From Rhodocyclaceae bacterium (GTDB taxonomy: Bacteria > Pseudomonadota > Gammaproteobacteria > Burkholderiales > Rhodocyclaceae), in contig DAIEEM010000290.1 in assembly GCA_027325905.1 (NCBI GenBank), positions 1-5,942 on the forward strand: a stretch of 5,942 nucleotides of DNA, given 5' to 3'. The notes under the pieces were generated by a model. It worked only from the letters and a program-made list of their open reading frames with translations. It made no database searches and was not told the DNA's origin. The position numbers and the translations under genes were made by a program. Below, piece after piece: positions 1 to 5,467 of the stretch (positions within the stretch are counted from its first letter, which is position 1; every line of letters starts with the position of its first letter).

Positions 1-11
1 GCAAGATTCAT
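1..11 (-). CDS. Start of an unidentified gene, cut by the window edge
   Basis: Only an ATG (bases 11-9) and two further codons (Asn, Leu) are inside the window. Support comes from the spacing: the TGA of the TusA-like gene (24-22) is followed at once by GGAGAACGCC and then the ATG. That places a strong Shine-Dalgarno sequence (21-18) six to seven bases before the start. The 10-base gap on the same strand implies co-transcription with the TusA-like gene and possibly the same control by the TetR repressor. Nothing can be said about the product. Confidence 0.5.
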
Positions 12-21
12 GGCGTTCTCC

Positions 22-249
22 TCAGGCTTTGCGCACGAAGAATTCGAATTCGCCGCCGGCTTGCTGCGAAGACAGCAGCGTATTGCCGGTCTGCGTGCAG
101 AAGGCCGCCATGTCCTTGAGGGAGCCCGGATCGGTGGATACCACCTTGAGGGTGTCGCCGGACTGCATAGCGTTCAGCGTCTTCTTGGCGCGCAGGATGG
201 GCAAGGGGCAGTTGAGGCCGCGGGCATCGAGGGTTTGGTTCGCTTCCAT
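22..249 (-). CDS. TusA/SirA-family sulfur carrier protein
   Basis: This is a small soluble protein of 75 residues, the usual length for the TusA family (about 75-85). The family carries persulfide sulfur on a conserved cysteine for transfer to partners in tRNA thiolation, sulfur oxidation or molybdoenzyme maturation. The N-terminal signature is present: LDARGLNCPLPILRAKKTL, with the CPxP motif at residues 14-17 and C14 as the predicted sulfur-carrying residue. The second conserved block is also recognisable (DPGSLKDMAAFC, residues 40-51; C51 is an additional cysteine). The start is well supported by AAGGAG at 261-256, six bases before the ATG. The gene lies downstream of a TetR repressor gene and has its own copy of the repressor's likely operator in front. 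This suggests an inducible, stress-linked or pathway-linked paralogue rather than the housekeeping TusA of 2-thiouridine synthesis. I therefore give no gene symbol. The family call is firm; the specific role is not known. Confidence 0.9.
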   Translation of the reverse strand: MEANQTLDARGLNCPLPILRAKKTLNAMQSGDTLKVVSTDPGSLKDMAAFCTQTGNTLLSSQQAGGEFEFFVRKA

Positions 250-285
250 GGGTGTCTCCTTTAGGTTGGTCTGATGCTGTTGCTC

Positions 286-305
286 TAATAGACCGGTCGG
301 TCAAG
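286..305. promoter_or_regulatory. Probable TetR-family operator, copy 1 (in front of the TusA-like gene)
   Basis: The 20 bases here are identical to 967-986 in front of the tetR gene. The core TAGACC-GGTC-GGTCAA (289-304) is an inverted repeat with a 4-base centre and one mismatch in the outer arms. It also contains the perfect 8-base palindrome GACCGGTC. This is the usual shape of a TetR-dimer site and, from memory, resembles NemR-type boxes. It lies 37 bases before the TusA-like start codon and overlaps the candidate -10 element, as expected for repression. Confidence 0.75.
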
Positions 306-316
306 CACCGGGTCAA
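287..316 (-). promoter_or_regulatory. Candidate sigma-70 promoter of the TusA-like gene
   Basis: Reading on the minus strand, TTGACC (316-311, five of six matches to the -35 consensus) is followed after 18 bases by TCTATT (292-287, four of six matches to -10). The operator at 286-305 covers the -10 and most of the spacer, so a bound repressor would block polymerase. The first T's of the -35 box are the last of the T-run of the upstream terminator. The -10 match is mediocre, so this is tentative. Confidence 0.35.
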
Positions 317-334
317 AAAAAAGCCCGAATGGGC
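315..334 (-). terminator. Short intrinsic terminator after the TetR gene
   Basis: On the minus strand GCCC-ATTC-GGGC (334-323) forms a 4-base-pair GC-only stem with a 4-base loop, followed immediately by eight T's (322-315). It begins 19 bases after the tetR stop codon. The T-run is excellent but the stem is short, so termination is probably partial. This would leave the TusA-like gene mostly dependent on its own promoter. Confidence 0.55.
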
Positions 335-353
335 GGTTGGGGGAAACGCGTCT

Positions 354-956
354 TCAGTGCTTCAGTTCTATCCTCAGCGTCTTGATGGCCGGACCCAGGC
401 GCAGGATCACGTCCGGGTCGTTGCGGCTCTTGGCCAGCAGGATGATGCCTTCCAGGTAGGCCAGCATGGCCGTCGCCGTGGCTTCGGTGTCCATGGCCGG
501 CAGCGCCCGCGCCAGGACGGCCTCGTCGAGGGTGATGCGGAACTTGTCTTTGGCCTTGTCGAACACGGCATTCAGCTTGGCCCGCATGACGTCGTCCCGT
601 GTGCTGATCTCCAGCGCCAGGTTGCCGAACAGGCAGCCTGGCATCCGCCCTTCGATGTCCTTGGCCGCCTTCTGCCAGTAGTAGGCGGCGTCGATCATGT
701 AGTCGAGGCGTTCGACGGGCAGCAGGTTACGGTCGAAAGCTTCGGCGACGAAGCCGTGCGCCCAGTCGCCGGCCATGTCGTCGATCACCGCCATCGCCAG
801 GTCGCGCTTGGACGGGAAGAAGTGGTAGAAGCTGCCCTTTTGCACCCTGGCGCCGTCGCAAATCTCCTGGATGCCCACGTCCGCATAGCTGCGGCCGTGG
901 AACATCTCGCGGGCGGTGGCGAGGATGCGGCTACGGGTATCGATGTCGGGATTCAT
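354..956 (-). CDS. TetR/AcrR-family transcriptional repressor, NemR-like
   Basis: The protein has 200 residues, normal for the family. The N-terminal DNA-binding domain (about 6-55) shows TRSRILATAREMF and the helix-turn-helix ending in KGSFYHFFPSKRDL (40-53), the most conserved TetR segment. The C-terminal ligand domain carries PGCLFGNLALE (106-116), which aligns with the GCLTVKLSAE segment of E. coli NemR, so C108 matches NemR's redox-active C106. K176 in ILLAKSR matches NemR K175, the lysine that forms a reversible bond with that cysteine. I infer an electrophile or oxidant sensor; the ligand is unknown. A 20-base repeat lies 10 bases before its own ATG and again before the TusA-like gene, suggesting autoregulation plus control of that gene. 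There is no Shine-Dalgarno sequence before the ATG. The start is kept because TetR proteins usually have only a few residues before this first helix, so the transcript may be nearly leaderless. Confidence 0.92.
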   Translation of the reverse strand: MNPDIDTRSRILATAREMFHGRSYADVGIQEICDGARVQKGSFYHFFPSKRDLAMAVIDDMAGDWAHGFVAEAFDRNLLPVERLDYMIDAAYYWQKAAKDIEGRMPGCLFGNLALEISTRDDVMRAKLNAVFDKAKDKFRITLDEAVLARALPAMDTEATATAMLAYLEGIILLAKSRNDPDVILRLGPAIKTLRIELKH

Positions 957-966
957 TAGCGCATGA

Positions 967-986
967 TAATAGACCGGTCGGTCAAG
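967..986. promoter_or_regulatory. Probable TetR-family operator, copy 2 (in front of tetR), with a candidate -10
   Basis: This is an exact 20-base match to 286-305, with the same TAGACC-N4-GGTCAA inverted repeat at 970-985. It ends 10 bases before the tetR start codon. A -10-like TATTAT (971-966, minus strand) overlaps its proximal end and would start transcription about 3-4 bases before the ATG. No good -35 is present at the right distance (TTGACT at 990-985 is too close). Autorepression of tetR is the simplest reading. Confidence 0.75.
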
Positions 987-1132
987 TCAAGGGGCGGGAG
1001 AACAATTTTTTGCGGCGTTCCGCCCCGGCCGTTCCGTCGTCCTCGTCGCGGCGGGTTGCCGACCGTCGCCCACAGCGACACCGGTTACTACACTCGCGCC
1101 GGCCGCCAGGACGATGCCGACGGTACGCGCTT

Positions 1133-2377
1133 TCAGGATAGGGCGGTTTCGGTATCGAACAAGTCTTCGAGCGCTTCGCGGCGGCGCACCAGGTGCATCT
1201 GCGCCCCATCGATCATGACTTCGGCGGCGCGCGGGCGCGTGTTGTAGTTCGAACTCATCGCCATGCCGTAGGCGCCGGCGGACATGACGGCCAGCAGGTC
1301 GCCTTCGCGCAAATCCAACTCGCGGCCATGGCCGAGGAAGTCGCCGGACTCGCAGACCGGGCCGACGACGTCGTAGATACAGGCGGCACCGTCATGCGGC
1401 GCGACCGGCCGGATGTCGTGCCAGGCGTCGTAGAGGGCGGGCCGGGCGAGGTCGTTCATGGCGGCGTCGACGACGGCGAAGTTCTTCTCTTCGCCGTGCT
1501 TGAGGAACTCGACGCGGGTCAGCAGCAGGCCGGCGTTGCCGACCAGCGAGCGGCCGGGTTCGAGCAGCAGGTGTTCCTTGCGGCCGGCCAGCACCTTGAG
1601 CGTCGGCGCCAGGTAGTCGGCCGCGGCCGGCGCCTGCTCGTCGCGGTAGGTGATGCCCATGCCGCCGCCGATGTCGATGTGCTTGAGCGCGATGCCCTCG
1701 GCGGCGAGCGCGTCGACCAGCGCCAGCAGCTTGCCGGCCGCTTCGGCGGCCGGCGCCGGGTCGAGCAGTTGCGAGCCGATATGGCAGCCGATGCCGCAGA
1801 TCTCCACGTGCGGCAGGCTGCGCGCGCGGCGGTAGAGCGGCAGCGCCTCGGCGTAGGGCACGCCGAACTTGCTGGTCTTGAGGCCGGTCGAGATGTAGGG
1901 ATGCGTCTTCGGATCGACGTCGGGATTGACGCGGAAGGCGATCGGCGCGCGCTTGCCCAAGGCGCCGGCGACTTCGTTCAGCCGTTCCAGTTCGGCCGCC
2001 GATTCGAGGTTGAAGCAGTGGATGCCGGCTGCCAGCGCCGCGCGCATTTCGTCGCGCGTCTTGCCGACGCCGGAGAACACGATCTTGCCGGCGTCGCCGC
2101 CGGCCTTGAGCACGCGCGCCAGCTCGCCGCCGGAGACGATGTCGAAGCCGGCGCCGAAGCGCGCGAAGACGTTGAGGACGGCGAGGTTGGAATTGGCCTT
2201 GACGGCGTAGCAGACGAGCGCATCGCGGCCGGCCAACGCGTCACGATAGGCGGCATAGGCGTCGCGCAACGCCTTCAGCGAATAGACGTAGCACGGTGTG
2301 CCGAAGCGCGCGGCGACGGCGGACAGCGCGACGTCTTCGGCGTGCAGCACGCCGTCCTTCATAACGAAGACGCTCAT
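1133..2377 (-). CDS. lysA: Diaminopimelate decarboxylase
   Basis: LysA catalyses the last step of lysine synthesis, removing CO2 from meso-diaminopimelate with pyridoxal phosphate, in the cytoplasm. The 414-residue protein has the normal length and all the signatures of the fold-type III (alanine racemase-like) PLP decarboxylases. These are the PLP-binding lysine K60 in CYAVKANSN, GCHIGSQ (197-203), the glycine-rich phosphate-binding loop IDIGGGMG (234-241) and LEPGRS (272-277). The partner-subunit active-site cysteine is C342 in VCESGDFLG, followed by GAYGMAMSSNYN (368-379) near the C-terminus. The ATG overlaps the lptM stop codon (ATGA), with only a weak GGGA about seven bases before it, so translation is probably coupled to lptM. 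I see no clear intrinsic terminator in the 176 bases that follow. It matters both for lysine supply and for keeping the DAP pool used by peptidoglycan, which the neighbouring ponA product polymerises. Confidence 0.97.
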   Translation of the reverse strand: MSVFVMKDGVLHAEDVALSAVAARFGTPCYVYSLKALRDAYAAYRDALAGRDALVCYAVKANSNLAVLNVFARFGAGFDIVSGGELARVLKAGGDAGKIVFSGVGKTRDEMRAALAAGIHCFNLESAAELERLNEVAGALGKRAPIAFRVNPDVDPKTHPYISTGLKTSKFGVPYAEALPLYRRARSLPHVEICGIGCHIGSQLLDPAPAAEAAGKLLALVDALAAEGIALKHIDIGGGMGITYRDEQAPAAADYLAPTLKVLAGRKEHLLLEPGRSLVGNAGLLLTRVEFLKHGEEKNFAVVDAAMNDLARPALYDAWHDIRPVAPHDGAACIYDVVGPVCESGDFLGHGRELDLREGDLLAVMSAGAYGMAMSSNYNTRPRAAEVMIDGAQMHLVRRREALEDLFDTETALS

Positions 2378-2577
2378 TGCGCCGTCCCGGCGGCGGGCTT
2401 GCTGCTATTATCGTCAGGCGCCGCGGCCGGTGTCTCGGTCGTCGCGGTCGGTGTTTCCGGCAGGGGTTTGACGGCCGCCGACTTCGCCGCCGGCTGCGGT
2501 TTCGGCGGCAGGGTCAGCGGTCCCTTGGTGCCGCAGGCGGCAAGCAGGACGGCCGCGAGAGTCGGTAGACGGCGCAT
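2374..2577 (-). CDS. lptM: Small lipoprotein, LPS translocon maturation chaperone LptM
   Basis: This is a 67-residue lipoprotein precursor. A short basic and hydrophobic signal sequence (MRRLPTLAAVLLAAC) ends in the lipobox LAAC with lipidation at C15. The CGTKGPLTLPP segment that follows is the hallmark of the LptM (formerly YifL) family, compared with CGLKGPLYFPP in E. coli. In E. coli LptM helps the LptD-LptE complex reach its native disulfide state in the outer membrane. The rest is a proline/alanine/threonine-rich, probably disordered tail. The start at 2577 is chosen because it begins the signal peptide directly; the Shine-Dalgarno sequence is weak. In-frame ATGs further upstream would add a run that does not look like a signal peptide. 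Its stop overlaps the lysA start by 4 bases, and it diverges from cyaY across 34 bases, both typical for this family's neighbourhood in betaproteobacteria. Confidence 0.9.
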   Translation of the reverse strand: MRRLPTLAAVLLAACGTKGPLTLPPKPQPAAKSAAVKPLPETPTATTETPAAAPDDNSSKPAAGTAQ

Positions 2578-2611
2578 ATCGGCAGTATCCGGATAAAGCG
2601 GGAATCCTAAC

Positions 2612-2941
2612 ATGGAGGGCATTTTGGACGAACGCGAATTCAATCTCCAGGCCGATGCCATGCTGGCGCGCATCGAGGCGGCGTTCGACGCCAGCGCGGC
2701 CGACCTCGACGTCGAGATCAAGCCTGGCGGCGTGATCGAAATCGAGTTCGACAACGGCAGCAAGATCATCGTCAATCGCCACACGGCGGCCCGGGAAATC
2801 TGGCTCGCGGCGCGTTCGGGCGGCTACCATTTCAAACCCGACCAGGGGCGCTGGCTGGCGACGCGCGACGGATCCGAACTGATGGCCGTGCTGTCGCGCT
2901 GCGCCACCGAGCAAGCGGGTGCGCCGGTCGAACTGCGCTAG
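2612..2941 (+). CDS. cyaY: Iron-sulfur cluster assembly protein CyaY (bacterial frataxin)
   Basis: CyaY is the bacterial frataxin: it binds iron through acidic residues and modulates cysteine desulfurase IscS during Fe-S cluster assembly in the cytoplasm. The 109 residues align along the whole length with E. coli CyaY. The acidic first helix (about 6-33: D6, E7, E9, D15, E22, D26, D31, D33) is followed by the beta-sheet core EFDNGSKIIVNRH (45-57) and EIWLAARSGGYHF (62-74, with the conserved tryptophan W64). The start is uncertain. The ATG at 2612 has only GGGA eight bases before it. An in-frame TTG at 2624 follows GGAGG (2614-2618) by five bases and would give 105 residues beginning DEREF, close to the E. 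coli start (106 residues, NDSEF). The stop TAG overlaps the ponA stop on the other strand in one CTAG, leaving no room for a terminator between them. Confidence 0.95.
   Translation: MEGILDEREFNLQADAMLARIEAAFDASAADLDVEIKPGGVIEIEFDNGSKIIVNRHTAAREIWLAARSGGYHFKPDQGRWLATRDGSELMAVLSRCATEQAGAPVELR
2614..2626 (+). promoter_or_regulatory. Shine-Dalgarno sequence and alternative TTG start inside the 5' end of cyaY
   Basis: GGAGGG (2614-2619) lies immediately after the AT of the upstream ATG and is correctly spaced for the in-frame TTG at 2624-2626. The ribosome-binding match is clearly better than the one for the ATG at 2612. The shorter product also matches the usual CyaY N-terminus better. It may be the main or only start. 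Confidence 0.5.
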
Positions 2942-5307
2942 GTTTTCTTCTCGACCGGCTTCGGCCTGGCGTCCTGCACCGGCGCCGGCTGTTGTTCGGG
3001 CGCGGCGACGGGTGTCTCGGGTTCCTCGTCGGGCGGCGGCAGGTGTTCCTTGTAGACGTATTCCCGCACCGCACCGCGGGACGGATCGTTGGCGGTGATC
3101 GGGACGAGCCCGTCCGGCATCTCCATGTAGCTTTCGGGCACGCCTTTGAGCGCCTCTTCCATGAAGCCGATCCACATCGGCAAGGCCGCGTTGGCGCCGG
3201 TTTCGCCGTTGCCGAGACGTTTGGGCTGGTCGAAGCCGATCCAGGCGATGCCGACGACGGTCGGCTGGTAGCCGCAGAACCAGGCATCGACGTAGTCGTT
3301 GGTTGTTCCGGTCTTGCCGGCGAGGTCGTAGCGCTTGAGCGCTTGGTCCGCCCGTGCGCCGGTGCCGCGCCGCGCGACGTCGTGCAGCATGCTGTCCATC
3401 AGCCAGGCGTTGCGCGCGTCGATGGCGCGCAGCGATTCGTCGCCGGCCACCGCCGGTGCGGCGGCGGCCAATACCTTGCCGTCGCCGTCGACGATCTGTT
3501 TGACGATATGGGGCTCGATGCGATAGCCGCCGTTGGCGAAGATCGAGTAGGCGGCGAGATGCTGCCAAGGCGTGACCGAGCCGGCGCCCAGCGCCATCGT
3601 CAGGTAGGGCGGCTGCTTATCGGCGTCGTAGCCGAAGCGCGTGGCGTAGTCCTGGGCGTACTGCGGGCCGATGGCCCGCAGGATGCGGATCGACACCATG
3701 TTCTTCGACTTCGCCAGCGCCGCGCGCATGGACATCGGTCCCTCGTAGGTGCCCTCGTAGTTGTGCGGTTCCCAGGCCAGGCTGCCGGTCTCGGCTGCCG
3801 AGATGGTGATGGGGGCATCGTCGAAAACCGATGCCGGCGAGTAGCCCTTCTCGAGCGCGGCCGAGTAGATGATCGGCTTGAAGCTCGAGCCCGGCTGACG
3901 CCAGGCCTGCGTCACGTGGTTGAACTTGCTGCGGCTGAAATCGAATCCGCCGACCAGCGCGCGGATGCCGCCGTCGATCGGGCTGGCGGCGACGAAGGCG
4001 GCTTCGACCTCGGGCAGTTGGGTGATCTGCCACCCTTTCTCGCCCTTCTGGACGCGGATCACGGCGCCGCGCCGCAGACGCTTGTTGGCCGGCGCCTTGT
4101 CGTCGAGCATGCGCGCGGCGAACTTGAGGCCGTCGCCGGCCAGCGTGACGGTCTCGCCGCCGCGCAGGTAGGCGCGCACCTGTTTGGGGTCGGCGGCGAG
4201 GACGATGGCGGCCTTGAGATCATCCGAATCGTCGAATTCCTGCACCAGATCTTCGAGCGCTTCGTCGTCGTCCTTCTTGACGTCGGTCATGTCGACGTAG
4301 GCTTCGGCGCCACGGTAGCCGTGACGCCGGTCGTAGTCCATCACGCCGCGGCGCAGGCTGGCGTAGGCTGCTTCCTGGTCGGCGCGCGTAATGGTCGTAT
4401 AGACGCGCAGTCCGCTGGTATAAGCGTTGTCCGGAAAGCGTTCGACGGCGATTTCGCGCGCCATTTCGGCGACATAGTCGGCGTGGACGCCGAAGTCGTT
4501 GATGTCGTACTTGACGTGGAGCTGCTCCTTGAGAGCCGCGGCGTACTGCTTGTCGTCGATGAAATTGAGGTCGCGCATGCGACGCAGCACGTAAGCTTGC
4601 CGCAAGTGCGCGCGCTTGGGATTGGCCACCGGGTTGTAGCCCGACGGCGCCTTGGGCAGCCCCGCCAGCATTGCCGCTTCGGCGACGGTTACATCCTTGA
4701 GCGGCTTGCCGAAATAGATTTGCGCCGCGGCGGAAAACCCGTAAGCGCGCTGGCCGAGGTAGATTTGGTTGATGTAGATCTGGAAAATCTCGTCCTTCGT
4801 CAGCTTGTGCTCTATCTTGAAGGCGAGCAGCGCCTCGTAAATCTTGCGCGTCAGGGTCTTTTCGGTGGAAAGGAAGAAATTGCGCGCCACCTGCATGGTG
4901 ATGGTCGAAGCGCCTTGGCGCTTGCCGCCGCCGACGAAATTGGAATACGCTGCGCGCAGCACGCCCAGCGTATCGATGCCGGGATGCTGGTAAAAACGCT
5001 CGTCCTCCGCCGCGAGGATGGCGTGCTTCATGACCATCGGCACGTCCTGGATGTGCACGAAGTCGCGGCGTTCTTCGCCGAATTCGCCGATCAGGTGGCC
5101 GTCGGCGGTGAAAATGCGCAGGGGGATCTTGGGTCGGTAATCCGTAAGGGCTTCCACCGAAGGCAACTGGGGATAGGCGAGGACAAAGACAATGCCGGCC
5201 AGCGCGAACGCCATGACGGCAAGCCCGACGACGACCATGATCGGGAAGAGGAACCAACGCAGGGGGGTGGGCACTGGGGAACTCGGCAACCTGGAATGGG
5301 CGGCCAT
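2938..5307 (-). CDS. mrcA: Penicillin-binding protein 1A (PonA/MrcA), bifunctional peptidoglycan synthase
   Basis: This class A penicillin-binding protein polymerises lipid II into glycan strands and cross-links them in the periplasm. It has 789 residues, normal for betaproteobacterial PBP1a. A short cytoplasmic tail is followed by one membrane segment (about 18-44). The GT51 domain (about 60-240) shows the catalytic glutamate E101 in EDERFYQHPGID, GASTITMQVARNFFLS (132-147), RKIYEALLAFKIE and the second glutamate E173 in KDEIFQIYINQIYLG. A linker/OB-like region with an acidic stretch (346-363) follows. The transpeptidase domain (about 435-720) has all three motifs: SSFK with nucleophile S474, SKN (534-536) and KTG (665-667). 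The C-terminus (756-789) is proline-rich and likely disordered. No Shine-Dalgarno sequence precedes the ATG at 5307; it is kept because it gives a sensible tail before the membrane segment. It diverges from pilM, as in many proteobacteria, and converges on cyaY with shared stop bases. Confidence 0.96.
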   Translation of the reverse strand: MAAHSRLPSSPVPTPLRWFLFPIMVVVGLAVMAFALAGIVFVLAYPQLPSVEALTDYRPKIPLRIFTADGHLIGEFGEERRDFVHIQDVPMVMKHAILAAEDERFYQHPGIDTLGVLRAAYSNFVGGGKRQGASTITMQVARNFFLSTEKTLTRKIYEALLAFKIEHKLTKDEIFQIYINQIYLGQRAYGFSAAAQIYFGKPLKDVTVAEAAMLAGLPKAPSGYNPVANPKRAHLRQAYVLRRMRDLNFIDDKQYAAALKEQLHVKYDINDFGVHADYVAEMAREIAVERFPDNAYTSGLRVYTTITRADQEAAYASLRRGVMDYDRRHGYRGAEAYVDMTDVKKDDDEALEDLVQEFDDSDDLKAAIVLAADPKQVRAYLRGGETVTLAGDGLKFAARMLDDKAPANKRLRRGAVIRVQKGEKGWQITQLPEVEAAFVAASPIDGGIRALVGGFDFSRSKFNHVTQAWRQPGSSFKPIIYSAALEKGYSPASVFDDAPITISAAETGSLAWEPHNYEGTYEGPMSMRAALAKSKNMVSIRILRAIGPQYAQDYATRFGYDADKQPPYLTMALGAGSVTPWQHLAAYSIFANGGYRIEPHIVKQIVDGDGKVLAAAAPAVAGDESLRAIDARNAWLMDSMLHDVARRGTGARADQALKRYDLAGKTGTTNDYVDAWFCGYQPTVVGIAWIGFDQPKRLGNGETGANAALPMWIGFMEEALKGVPESYMEMPDGLVPITANDPSRGAVREYVYKEHLPPPDEEPETPVAAPEQQPAPVQDARPKPVEKKT

Positions 5308-5381
5308 TATATCGGGGGAGTCGGCCGGGAAGATTGTCCAGGTTGCTCGACGATTGTGGCGACCGTGCTCAATAATTGCCC

Positions 5382-5410
5382 TTTACAGCCGATATGGTTA
5401 CTGCTAGCAT
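5382..5410 (+). promoter_or_regulatory. Sigma-70 promoter of pilM
   Basis: TTTACA (5382-5387, five of six matches to -35) is separated by exactly 17 bases from TAGCAT (5405-5410, four of six matches to -10). The -10 is preceded by TG and one base (5402-5404), the extended -10 signature. Transcription would begin near 5417, about 48 bases before the pilM start. The surrounding 5371-5460 is AT-rich compared with the rest of the window, as expected for a promoter. I found no comparably good promoter for ponA on the other strand. Confidence 0.6.
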
Positions 5411-5452
5411 CTAAAGTAAATTATCTGTAGTGTGTCTAACATGTGGTTATAA

Positions 5453-5467
5453 AAGGGAAATCCCTTG
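5453..5467 (+). promoter_or_regulatory. Ribosome binding site and TTG start of pilM
   Basis: AAGGGA (5453-5458) lies six bases before TTG at 5465-5467. The only upstream in-frame ATG, at 5441, is followed two codons later by TAA (5450-5452), so it cannot start PilM. The next in-frame ATG lies 26 codons downstream, beyond the conserved GVDIS motif. The TTG is therefore the only start that fits both the ribosome binding site and the known PilM N-terminus. Confidence 0.75.

Noticed and set aside
252..959. A 235-codon plus-strand open frame opposite tetR
   Set aside because: Its reverse strand holds an unmistakable TetR protein; the plus-strand translation has no family features and crosses both operators.
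1001..1031. A hairpin (GGCG/CGCC) next to a T-run between tetR and lysA as a lysA terminator
   Set aside because: On the minus strand the bases after the stem are A's, and on the plus strand the T's precede the stem. The polarity is wrong for an intrinsic terminator of either strand.
990..1132. A possible small membrane peptide after lysA on the minus strand (KARTVGIVLAAGASVVTGVAVG)
   Set aside because: It has a hydrophobic look but no ATG, GTG or TTG start and no ribosome site, and overlaps the lysA end. In GC-rich DNA such runs of Ala, Val and Gly arise by chance.
1193..2596. A 467-codon open frame on the plus strand opposite lysA and lptM
   Set aside because: Same explanation: Gly/Arg/Val/Ala-rich shadow of lysA with no domain and no ribosome binding site.
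5306..5311. TATAAT overlapping the ponA start codon as a -10 element
   Set aside because: No -35 lies 16-18 bases upstream, and transcription would begin inside the coding region. The match is probably accidental.
5358..5380. A sigma-54 promoter for pilM (TGGC and TTGC present)
   Set aside because: The two elements are 15 bases apart instead of the required 7, whereas a well-spaced sigma-70 promoter lies just downstream.
2992..5430. An 812-codon open frame on the plus strand opposite ponA
   Set aside because: It is low-complexity in composition (rich in Val, Gly, Arg, Asp, His, Leu) with no recognisable motif. It mirrors the codon positions of a GC-rich, clearly functional gene. It is a typical antisense artefact.
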